A stretch of 8,152 nucleotides of DNA, taken from NCBI GenBank assembly GCA_018066165.1, contig JAGHRX010000231.1, positions 1 through 8,152 of the forward strand, in the 5' to 3' direction. Positions 1-8,000 of this stretch are shown piece after piece. The position numbers and the translations under genes are program-made. The first letter of the stretch is position 1, and every line of letters begins with the position of its first letter. Below the pieces are notes generated by a model that had not been told where the DNA came from, did not search any database, and saw only the letters and a program-made list of their open reading frames with translations. The stretch comes from UBA1723 sp018066165 (lineage in GTDB: Bacteria; Bacteroidota; Bacteroidia; Bacteroidales; Paludibacteraceae).

Positions 1-47
1 ACTTCGGTCTCCTTTTTTCTTTTTTTGTATTGCTTCTTGCTTTTTTT

Positions 48-97
48 AGTCAGAGGAAGGATGTTCGGGGCTAGCCCCGAACATCCTTCCTCTGACT
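48..97. repeat. 50-bp perfect palindrome (25-bp arms, no spacer)
   Basis: Positions 48-72 are the exact reverse complement of 73-97, with the centre at GGGGCT/AGCCCC. As RNA it would fold into a stem of about 23 bp closed by a CUAG tetraloop, with a GC-rich tip. It lies about 100 bp past the stop codon of the last gene. It is a poor match to an intrinsic terminator: on the minus strand it is followed by seven A residues, and on the plus strand by only three T residues, the T7 tract being on the wrong side (41-47). Possible roles are an RNA-processing or stabilising hairpin, a leader structure for the next minus-strand gene outside the window, or a DNA-level cruciform site. The palindrome is seen directly; its function is unknown. 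Confidence 0.9.
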
Positions 98-144
98 TTA
101 GTGTTGCACTTCTAAGTTGAAATTACAAAACCTCATCCTATAAT

Positions 145-181
145 AACGAAGAAGGACAGCCTGATGAGGTTGTCCTTCGTT
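145..181. terminator. Stem-loop after the operon, candidate terminator
   Basis: An imperfect inverted repeat pairs 145-161 with 168-181 around a 6-nt loop (162-167). The stem has a 3-nt bulge and one A/C mismatch. It starts 18 bp past the stop codon of the SGNH gene, where a terminator of the minus-strand operon is expected. The tail in that direction (GTTATTAT) is only moderately U-rich. On the plus strand the stem is followed by AAATTTTTATT, a better terminator tail, so it may also, or mainly, stop a converging plus-strand transcript from outside the window. Confidence 0.5.
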
Positions 182-199
182 AAATTTTTATTGCAGAGC

Positions 200-1144
200 T
201 TATTTTTTGATGGAGCTTACATAATCATGAATCTGATTCAAAAACATTTCGGTGTATTTCTTAGCACCGTCGCTGTTTAGGTGAGATCTGTCGTCAAATA
301 ACTCTGGATGCTCCAAGAAATAAGGATCTTGCGTGTTGTCTATAAAAAGAACATCGTATTCTTTGCAAATCTCCGCCATTCTTGCTTTAGATGCATTCTC
401 AAAACGGCGGATTGTATAGCTTGGGGAGTCGGTGATAATCATTTTTATACCTTTTTCCTTAGCTCTTGCAAGCACTGCGCGGAAACGTTTTTCTCTTGTC
501 TCGCTCACTTTAGTAGCATCCTTTAGCTCTTCTGTAAGCTCAAGTTTTTTTACTAACTTTCTTGGAGCAAGCGGTTCATAACCTTTTAGCGGATCTCCTT
601 CAAATGAATTGCGACTTCTGAATCGTGTCAAGACACGGTGAATTATCGAGTTGAACTTATAAATGTTGCTGTTAAGACGAGCGTATTCCGTCCATGGCAA
701 CTCTTCCTCGATAGCGGTTGTAACCCACTCATTTGATCCATAGTATGGATATAGGTTTACAAAAGGGTCGCTTTCACTTTCTGCAAGATATTCTGTACGA
801 TTCTCCCAAATTATCAATTTTGGAGAATATCTGTCCATTATGGTGTTGATCACACAACTGTTGTGGCTGAAAAAACAACCGTCGCGAGAAACATTATAAG
901 TGGGCAATCCAAGAGAGTCCTCCACCTGTTGTGTCTCATAATGGTGTGCCGAACGTGACGAACCAGCAATGACGACAGGAGTGTTCACGTCGTAAAGAGA
1001 AAAGTATGTTTTTCCTGTTTCTCCCTGATTGCTTATCTGAGGAAGCATCCAGTCCATCATTTTGCCAATTGCGAAATCAATCACTGCGACTGAACACAAA
1101 ACCACTAGTACGGCAACGCCAAATCTTAATAATCCTTTTTTCAT
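200..1144 (-). CDS. Membrane-anchored SGNH-fold protein, probable polysaccharide O-acyltransferase partner (AlgJ/AlgX/DltD-like)
   Basis: A 314-residue protein with one N-terminal hydrophobic segment (about residues 7-28) after MKK, so a signal anchor holding the rest in the periplasm. The core has SGNH-type motifs: GSSR at 61-64 after a hydrophobic strand, where S63 is the likely nucleophile (GDS-like block I), and DRSH at 285-288 followed by LNSDGA, the DxxH block V that supplies Asp and His. A block II candidate is NVSRDG at 84-89; the block III Asn is not clear. Proteins of this kind work with MBOAT acyltransferases: the MBOAT passes an acyl group across the membrane and the SGNH protein puts it on the glycan. 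The gene starts 6 bp after the MBOAT stop, which strongly suggests co-translation and joint function. Specific enzyme activity and acyl donor are inferred. A stand-alone esterase is the main alternative. Confidence 0.8.
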   Translation of the reverse strand: MKKGLLRFGVAVLVVLCSVAVIDFAIGKMMDWMLPQISNQGETGKTYFSLYDVNTPVVIAGSSRSAHHYETQQVEDSLGLPTYNVSRDGCFFSHNSCVINTIMDRYSPKLIIWENRTEYLAESESDPFVNLYPYYGSNEWVTTAIEEELPWTEYARLNSNIYKFNSIIHRVLTRFRSRNSFEGDPLKGYEPLAPRKLVKKLELTEELKDATKVSETREKRFRAVLARAKEKGIKMIITDSPSYTIRRFENASKARMAEICKEYDVLFIDNTQDPYFLEHPELFDDRSHLNSDGAKKYTEMFLNQIHDYVSSIKK

Positions 1145-1150
1145 AGTGCC

Positions 1151-2572
1151 CTAGAATTGGAAATAAATAAATGAAGCGCCATTAAGTACACCAAAAGCAA
1201 GGATGTAGACTACTAGTAGAATGGCTGTAATGTATCGCACAACGATGTTCTTCGAACTTAGCAAGTGTATATTCAACTGTTTCTCCTTTATGAAGTCGTA
1301 GATGAACACAATTGCAAGTGCTAAGAATCCCAATAGGAGTGAGTCCAAATCAAAGAATAGCTCACCTGGTTCGGTGAAGATTTTTTTGAAAATCGTCATC
1401 ACGTCGCCGAGATCGCTGACACGGAAGAAAATCCATGCGAAGTTTACGATTGTGAACGTTATGATCCATCGTAGGACATTTGCGATAGAGAAATTATCGG
1501 AAATGTTTTTGATTTTGTCTCCGTAGATTTGTCTCTCCACCACCATACATGCTCCGTGGAAGGCTCCCCAGATTAGGAATGTGTAAGCTGCACCATGCCA
1601 TAGTCCGCTCACTGTGAAGACGATCATCTGGTTGAGCATCCAACGTGGTTTGCTGCAACGGTTACCTCCCAATGGGAAGTAGATGTAGTCTCTGAACCAT
1701 GTCGTTAGAGAGATATGCCATCTACGCCAGAAATCAGTGACTGTCTTAGCAAAGTATGGACGGATAAAGTTGGTAGGAAGCTCAATTCCTAACAATTTAC
1801 CACTTCCGATTGCCATCAATGAGTATCCTGCAAAGTCAGCGTATATCTGAAGTGTGTAAAGAATACTTGTGAATAGAAGTGTCGTTCCGTTGTGCTGAGC
1901 GATATTGGCGTAAACAGTGTTTACATAAATCGCAAGACGGTCGGCAAGACATAGTTTCATCATCGCACCAATCAAGATTGCCTTGACTGCTGCAACTGCG
2001 ACGTCGTAGCTGAAAGTACGAGCCACAAAATACTGAGGCAATGTCTTCTGGGCACGGCTGATCGGTCCACTCAAAATGCTTGGAAAGAATGTGATATAGG
2101 CAAGGTATGCCAACACATCTTTAGTTGGCTCAATTTTCTTCTGGTACACATCAATGCTGTAGCTCAATGCAGAGAATGTATAGAAACTGATACCAACTGG
2201 CAAAAGAATTTTCAGCGTCGATACATTCATGTCTGCTCCGAAAAGAGCGAATGCGTCGATGAACGACTGTACGAAGAAATTGAAATACTTGAAGTAGAAA
2301 AGGATGCCAATGTTAAGAACAATGGCTCCGATAGAAATCCATTTTCGTCTCTTTGGGTCCTCAGTCTTACCCATCAAGTCTCCAGCATAGAATGTTGAGA
2401 GAGCTGTGAGCAACAGCAACCCAAGAAAACGCCAATCCCACCATCCATAGAAAACAAGGCTGGCTATTAATAGAAGACCGTTCTGTAAAGTCTTATTCCC
2501 ACGACATAGTGTCCAATATAGGAGGAACACTATGGGTAGGAAAATTAGATATTCAAGTGTCTGAAAAGTCAT
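1151..2572 (-). CDS. MBOAT family membrane O-acyltransferase (AlgI-like)
   Basis: A 473-residue polytopic membrane protein, the usual length of AlgI-type MBOAT proteins, with hydrophobic segments throughout. Recognised motifs are the block at residues 281-305 (FWRRWHISL, then WFRDY and PLGGNR), GLWHGA at 323-328 with the catalytic-type histidine H326, and FAWIFFR at 378-384. All are hallmarks of the branch that includes AlgI, PatA and DltB. These proteins take an acyl group, usually acetyl, from a cytoplasmic donor and deliver it across the inner membrane for transfer to a cell-surface polymer by a periplasmic partner. The SGNH gene 6 bp downstream is the obvious partner, and a Wzc-like co-polymerase gene ends 27 bp upstream, so an exported polysaccharide is the likely acceptor. 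An AAGG sequence sits a few bases before the ATG. The acceptor glycan cannot be told from the sequence; alginate itself is unlikely. Confidence 0.93.
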   Translation of the reverse strand: MTFQTLEYLIFLPIVFLLYWTLCRGNKTLQNGLLLIASLVFYGWWDWRFLGLLLLTALSTFYAGDLMGKTEDPKRRKWISIGAIVLNIGILFYFKYFNFFVQSFIDAFALFGADMNVSTLKILLPVGISFYTFSALSYSIDVYQKKIEPTKDVLAYLAYITFFPSILSGPISRAQKTLPQYFVARTFSYDVAVAAVKAILIGAMMKLCLADRLAIYVNTVYANIAQHNGTTLLFTSILYTLQIYADFAGYSLMAIGSGKLLGIELPTNFIRPYFAKTVTDFWRRWHISLTTWFRDYIYFPLGGNRCSKPRWMLNQMIVFTVSGLWHGAAYTFLIWGAFHGACMVVERQIYGDKIKNISDNFSIANVLRWIITFTIVNFAWIFFRVSDLGDVMTIFKKIFTEPGELFFDLDSLLLGFLALAIVFIYDFIKEKQLNIHLLSSKNIVVRYITAILLVVYILAFGVLNGASFIYFQF

Positions 2573-2599
2573 GCCCTTGTAATATTACCGGTTTGTCGC

Positions 2600-5008
2600 T
2601 TATGCTTTCTTGCGGTTGTTAAAGACTACAGAGATGCCGTTAAATTTATTTTCCTCAACGTAATTGTTGATTAATTCTGTTGATTTAGCGACGTTAGAGT
2701 CTGAAGACAAAACGAATACAGTTTTATCGATAAGCTTTCCAAGCAATACGTTGGCTGATTCCTCTACTGATGATGGACAGTTGAAGATAATCATATCGTA
2801 ATTTGCTTTCAACGAATTGATCAACGACTGTATCTTAGTCTCATTGAATAGGTCTGAAGGATTCTCTGGTGTCTCTCCTGTTGGCATCAAGAATAGATTC
2901 TCTGCTGAAATCTGGTGAATGAAGTTTTGCCAAGATGAAGCATCGTCTTTCTGTGATAGGAAATCGAACACACCAGACTTGTCTCCAGTAAGAGAGTTGA
3001 TATAGCTGTCTTTGCAGTCGAAGTTGACCATTGCAACTTTCTTCTGCTTCAAAGCAAATGCTTTAGCCACGTTAGTAGCTGTATAGCTCTTGCCGCTTGC
3101 TGAATCCAAATCAGTGAACATCAAAGTTCTTGGTGCAGCTTCACCTTCTGCTCCAGGAGTCTCGAGAATTGTTCTCAGATCACGGAATGCTCTATTCGCT
3201 TTGTCCTGCTTATTGTTGTTGACAACGATCTTAGTCTCCTTGTAAGGCACTTCTCCAAGCACCTGGGCCTGAATCTCTCCAAGGTCATCCAATGAGTCAA
3301 ATTTACCTTTTGAAGAAGTCAATATCCATACAATTCCAGCTGGGATCAAAAGTCCTAACAAAAATGCTACGACAATAATGTTTTTCTTGATAGGGCTAGT
3401 CGCCTCCATCTTACCATTAGGCTGTGCGATGATCTGGTTGTTGTAGGCACTGAAGGCCTGTCCCAACTCGTTCTCCTCACGTTTCTGAAGCAAGAATAGG
3501 TATAGTGACTCTTTTACCTTCTGCTGACGCTCAACTCCAAGCAAATACTTAGTCTCCATAGGAGTACTTGCGATCTTGGCCTTACTCTTAGCCTCTGTCT
3601 TTCTCAAGTTGACGATCTGGCTGTCGATGGCATCGATCTGGCTGTCGATGCTGACAAGGATAGCCTTTGCCATGTCTGTCAAGTTCTGGTCGTAGCTGAC
3701 AACCATTGGGTTTCTGTCACTACTGTTTGCGGCGAGGTTGTTACGTTTCAAAAGAAGAGCGTTATAGTCCTCGATACTCTTTTCAATCACCGCGTTTGTG
3801 ATGTTTGTTACCGCTGGCAAGAATTGCTTGTCGTGGTTGTTTGCGATGAAATCTCTGATATACTCAAGCATTGCAAGCTGTGCGTCAAGTTCTGACACCT
3901 TGTCTTGTGCCTGGCTGGCTTTTCCCAAGTGGATTTTGGCAACCTCCTCTACGTCTGGAGTTAGATTTCTACTCTTGTAGGCACTGATGTTCTCATCCAC
4001 ACTTCCTAGCTCTCTTTCGATCAATGAAAGACGGTCGCTGATGAACTGGCTTGTGCTTTGCGCAATCTGGTTCTTTCCCTCTAGTAGGTTGTCGTTGTAT
4101 GCTTTGATCAAAGCCAACAAAACATCCTCAGCTCTTGTGGCGTTAGCATCGCTATAGCTCAAATTTAAGATTGTAGACTTCTTGTCGACTAGTGTTACTC
4201 CTAATTTAGATTTGCAGCTTTCGATACACTTCACCAATCCACGTCTTGACACAAGGATGTTGCTTGGGAATGTGATATCCGAAACGTCAGATCTGTAACC
4301 CTTGAAGTTTGGATTGTATGACACTAATATTCTAAGCTTTTTGTGCAATGTCTTAGATGTCTCAAGTGATCCAGACCAGCTTCCTTCAATTTTGTCATTG
4401 CCGAATTTTAGCTCTGTGATTGTGAATTTTGGTTTGTCAGCGTCGTCTGTTGATACCTTCTTAATAGGTTTCTCATCAGCGTCGGCATTGTCTTCCTTTT
4501 CTGATTTTGCATCGTTCTCAATATCCTTTCTCGCATAAGAGACGTATGATGCGGAATCCAATGCAATCTGGAATTCACACGACTCGTTGTCCTCAAGTCC
4601 AAGAACCTCCACTACGATCGGATTCTCGATGCCATATAGGGTTCTCTTACGTAAAAAGTCTACTTTCATATAATCCACGTCAAGGTGAAGGTCTTTTATC
4701 ACCTGCTCTAACAATGACGGGCTCTGGATTCGTCCAAGCTCATTGTTGACGTTGGAATTACTAGAAAACATACCAAGGTCTGTGATCGCATTCAAGTCTG
4801 AAGTCGCTGTTGTACGGTTTTTAGACTCTTCTTTGATCAACAACTGTGCGTCTCGTGTGTATTGCGGTTGCGCAGTGTACAGGTAGAATGCCGCAAAACA
4901 GCCACTTAGAAACAAAGATATGACAAACAATGGCCAATATCTTCGACATTGTGTTGCAAACTTCTTTAGTTTGTTAACTTTACTTTTAGATTTAGATGAT
5001 GTTGACAT
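2600..5008 (-). CDS. Wzc-like polysaccharide co-polymerase with degenerate BY-kinase-like domain
   Basis: An 802-residue inner-membrane protein. Order: short basic cytoplasmic N-terminus; TM1 about 25-45; Wzz-type periplasmic region; an acidic low-complexity stretch at 161-194; coiled-coil-rich part about 320-480; a GNVR-like segment 490-530 (ERQQKVKESLYLFLLQKREE); TM2 about 543-563 with flanking prolines; cytoplasmic P-loop domain 600-802. Such proteins control chain length and export of capsule or exopolysaccharide, usually by cycles of tyrosine autophosphorylation. The P-loop is present (SASGKS 636-641, K640), as is the family's PTGETPENPSDL stretch (709-720). However, the Walker A' box reads VNFDCK with N662 for the first Asp, the Walker B box reads IIFNCPSS with N743 for Asp, the EX2RX2R oligomer motif has R606 for Glu, and there is no C-terminal tyrosine cluster. 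It is probably a structural or nucleotide-binding co-polymerase rather than an active kinase (inference). It starts 44 bp after the CotH-like gene. Confidence 0.92.
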   Translation of the reverse strand: MSTSSKSKSKVNKLKKFATQCRRYWPLFVISLFLSGCFAAFYLYTAQPQYTRDAQLLIKEESKNRTTATSDLNAITDLGMFSSNSNVNNELGRIQSPSLLEQVIKDLHLDVDYMKVDFLRKRTLYGIENPIVVEVLGLEDNESCEFQIALDSASYVSYARKDIENDAKSEKEDNADADEKPIKKVSTDDADKPKFTITELKFGNDKIEGSWSGSLETSKTLHKKLRILVSYNPNFKGYRSDVSDITFPSNILVSRRGLVKCIESCKSKLGVTLVDKKSTILNLSYSDANATRAEDVLLALIKAYNDNLLEGKNQIAQSTSQFISDRLSLIERELGSVDENISAYKSRNLTPDVEEVAKIHLGKASQAQDKVSELDAQLAMLEYIRDFIANNHDKQFLPAVTNITNAVIEKSIEDYNALLLKRNNLAANSSDRNPMVVSYDQNLTDMAKAILVSIDSQIDAIDSQIVNLRKTEAKSKAKIASTPMETKYLLGVERQQKVKESLYLFLLQKREENELGQAFSAYNNQIIAQPNGKMEATSPIKKNIIVVAFLLGLLIPAGIVWILTSSKGKFDSLDDLGEIQAQVLGEVPYKETKIVVNNNKQDKANRAFRDLRTILETPGAEGEAAPRTLMFTDLDSASGKSYTATNVAKAFALKQKKVAMVNFDCKDSYINSLTGDKSGVFDFLSQKDDASSWQNFIHQISAENLFLMPTGETPENPSDLFNETKIQSLINSLKANYDMIIFNCPSSVEESANVLLGKLIDKTVFVLSSDSNVAKSTELINNYVEENKFNGISVVFNNRKKA
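3613..3650. repeat. 17-bp tandem direct repeat inside the co-polymerase gene (period 21 bp)
   Basis: The 17-mer CGATCTGGCTGTCGATG occurs at 3613-3629 and again, identical, at 3634-3650. The period of 21 bp equals seven codons, and the repeat encodes IDSQIDA followed by IDSQIVN (residues 454-467). It is thus a one-heptad duplication in the predicted periplasmic coiled coil, in frame and without harm to the reading frame. Confidence 0.85.
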
Positions 5009-5052
5009 CGTGTTTATATAGATTGTTATTATTCTTTATATATCGACTTCCT

Positions 5053-8000
5053 TTACTCAACAACCACTTTCCAACACTGAGAGTCAACCTTTACAAGGTA
5101 TATTCCCATAGTTGGAATTGTTATGTTGAATATGTTTGAATCTGCTTTCTCGTTGGCAACAAGATTGCCTAAGATTGAATAAACACGCACGTCTTTGCCA
5201 TTGGCATTCTGCACTTTGATATTTTTGCCTTCTGCAATAACGTATGTTCTGCCACTTACAGCCTTCTCGATTTCTACATCTGTGCTCGGACACTCGATGC
5301 TTCCGTTTGCTGATAGAGGAGTGGATGTTACAATCTCATTTCCTTCAAGATCGTTGCATTTTGCGAATAGCACAATTTCATCTGCTCCGTCAGTCTTTCT
5401 ACCATACGACTCGTCTGGGTTGTGTGGTGTAGTTGTGATGTTGCTCAACTCAACCTCACTGTCGCGATAGTATTTGTGGATGGAGATTGTCTCAGGAACT
5501 GTCGCACTCAACTTAAATGCCAAGTGTAGTGGCCCAAGCTCTGGATGTTTGTCTGCCCACAACAATTTGTATTCGTGCGCAGGAATAATTGTTTGCTTGT
5601 TTCCTGTTGGAATGACACTTTGTACGGCTTTAGTTACGTTCTCTACAGTCAATCCGGCAATGTTAATGTCTTTGTCGCTGCTGTTGTATACCTCGATCCA
5701 GTCTGAAGCCTCTCCGTTCTCATCCAATGTTGATTGGTTGGAAGCACAGATCTCGTTCAAATATAGACCTTCTGGAAGTGTGACGTCTGGGTCGTACTCA
5801 AAATACATGGTTATTTTAACCTCACTGGATTTTACAGTAGTTGTAAAATAATCCTCAATGTATTTTTTCCCATTCGCGTCTTTAATCATTTCGTTGTTCA
5901 TCTCCCATCTTGACAATTTGTAGCCGTATGGTGCTTCTGGCTCAATCTTTATGCGAGAGTTGGCGTAACGTTTTGTGTCATATTTAATGCCATTTAGTTC
6001 TCTCTTGTTGATTAGGAAGTTGAATTTAGGTTCCTCATTATTAGGGAAGACGGCTCTGATCTTAACGTTTGTCTGATTGTCTCCCAATTCGTACTCTTTC
6101 TTCAGCTGCTTTACGATGATTGGTTTTCTGTCTTTTGCAAACTGACGCATTGTTTCACAATCACTTTGGTAACTTGCAAACTCAGCGGGACAGTCCAAGA
6201 ATCTGGTGTGGCTCATAGTGGCGCACATCTCATACTCTGACATCTTCCAAAGTGAATCCCAATTTGTTTCAATCCTCTCGTCGGTAAACTGATTCTCCAA
6301 ACAGTCAAGATACTGGTCGAGGAATCTCCAACGTAGATCTTCATTTTTCAAGACGGCCTGCATGATGCACTGAGCTGTAGACGATGATGTCTTAAGATTT
6401 CTTGCTGTGAAATCGATCATGTTGGTGTCTACTGCAGTCGCACGTGGAGACAAACCGAAATCTGTGTCGAACAATATCCAACGGAATTTTCCACCGTCGC
6501 GCTTTCTCCAGATTTTTAGATTGTTAGTCACCCAGTCTGTGTTGCCGACGTATTGCTCTATAATCTGATAGTTCATGTATTCGTTAATGTCTATCATATT
6601 ATCTAACTTGTCGTAAAAATCGGCGTCGTTGTAGCTCTTCTTTACATAGTTGAGCATTTTGTTAAGTGCGTCTGTAGTTCCAGCCTCAAGCTGATAAGAT
6701 CCGCTCATTGTGAACATGTCGATCTCATCTTCGTCAAGGCCATAATTGTGGTAAAGGTAATCCTCATTTGTTCTCTCTGTAATGAAGAACATTCCATAAA
6801 ACTCACCGTTTAGATAGAAAGCTACTGGTTGAGCTAACTGTCTGTCTATATCCATGCCCTCTGTTAGGCTTTGGATATACATGTCTCTCCAGCGAGGCTG
6901 TGTAAATTGATAACCATTTCCTCCGTTTCGCAACGCAAGACTCTTATATTTCTTATACGGACGACTTGGAAAGAAAGAAGTGTAGTTCATCTTGTTCTTT
7001 CCCGAACGCTTGTTTGCTTTGATTTTTAGACTTTTGCCGACATGCACTCTTGTACATCCTCCGTATACACCGATCTCAACTTCTTGATTGTCAACACACT
7101 CTCCGTTAAGGAAGTATTCGAAGTTGGCCGAACGCATCCAGTCCTGATTGTAGTTGGCTACTTTTTCGCAGCCTAATTTTCCGTTTTTTCCTACAACGTA
7201 TATGCCAATCATTTCATCATTGATATCTTTGTAATTGGCTGTTATTGATACAACAGGAAGAGGATCTGCATTATTTACACAATTGTTATGCCACTCGTCA
7301 GGAAGTATGTAGCTTCCTGTCATAATCTCACTATAGAGCATTCCGTCTTTGTACGCTCTTGCTCGCAAGCTTGTTGGCTTGTTGATTTTGATGGCTCCAC
7401 TATATACAGAACTTTTTTCTGTAGGTATGTCGCCATTTGTTGTATAATAAATCTTAGCACCACTAGTCTGACACTCCAACTCTACGCTTACTTCCTCCTG
7501 ATACAATCCTGGTTTGCCAGTCTTGACTGTAGGAGCCGCTACACGATTTGTGATAGGAGTCACGAGTTTGTTGTTCTCTGCTCCTGGAGTCGGAATCATA
7601 TAACCGTCAGCACAATAGGAAATGTGTGGGTATTGTTGATTGTATTCAAGTTGTATCTTCTTGCCATCTTTCTCAAATGTGATGGACGACCCTTCGTCTG
7701 TTGAAAGCTTTCCTCCAACACTACCTGCATAGTTTGATTTCATCTTCGACGCAGTTGTGCTGCTAATCTCTTTGTCTGCAAAGAACAAAAGTGAGTATCC
7801 CTTAGGTAGGTTGTGAGACGAATCCAAAGTGACTGTCCAATCTTCTTTTCCTTCCTTTACACTAGTTACTTTCCATCCTTTAAGATTGAAGCTGCTACCG
7901 TCATTATAAAACTCAACATAACCATCATAATTGTAGGTTTCGCTAAGGACTGTAGCGACGTTATTAGTCATAATCTCAGAAATGCGCACTTCTGAGTTCG

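Noticed and set aside
1..18. AAAAAAGGAGA on the minus strand, resembling a ribosome binding site for a gene left of the window
   Set aside because: The start codon would lie outside the window, and Bacteroidota genes seldom depend on such sites, so it cannot be supported.
4408..4602. 64-codon minus-strand frame
   Set aside because: An out-of-frame shadow within the co-polymerase gene, left open by the low-complexity acidic coding stretch.
5009..5052. Possible second promoter before the co-polymerase gene (AT-rich, TATATAAA-like)
   Set aside because: No TAnnTTTG element is present and Bacteroidota promoters do not use a TATA-type box; the 44-bp gap fits an operon.
5474..5851. 125-codon open frame on the plus strand
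   Set aside because: Antisense to the second LTD region of the CotH-like gene; no upstream promoter or start signal and no family resemblance.
7299..7319. Small hairpin, CAGGAAG and CTTCCTG around a 7-nt loop
   Set aside because: It is inside a well-supported coding sequence, has no T-tract, and a 7-bp stem of this sort is expected by chance in several kilobases.
7288..7704. 138-codon open frame on the plus strand
   Set aside because: It lies wholly inside the CotH-like gene on the opposite strand, where the minus frame is clearly coding. The product is Cys- and Ser-rich with no recognisable family.
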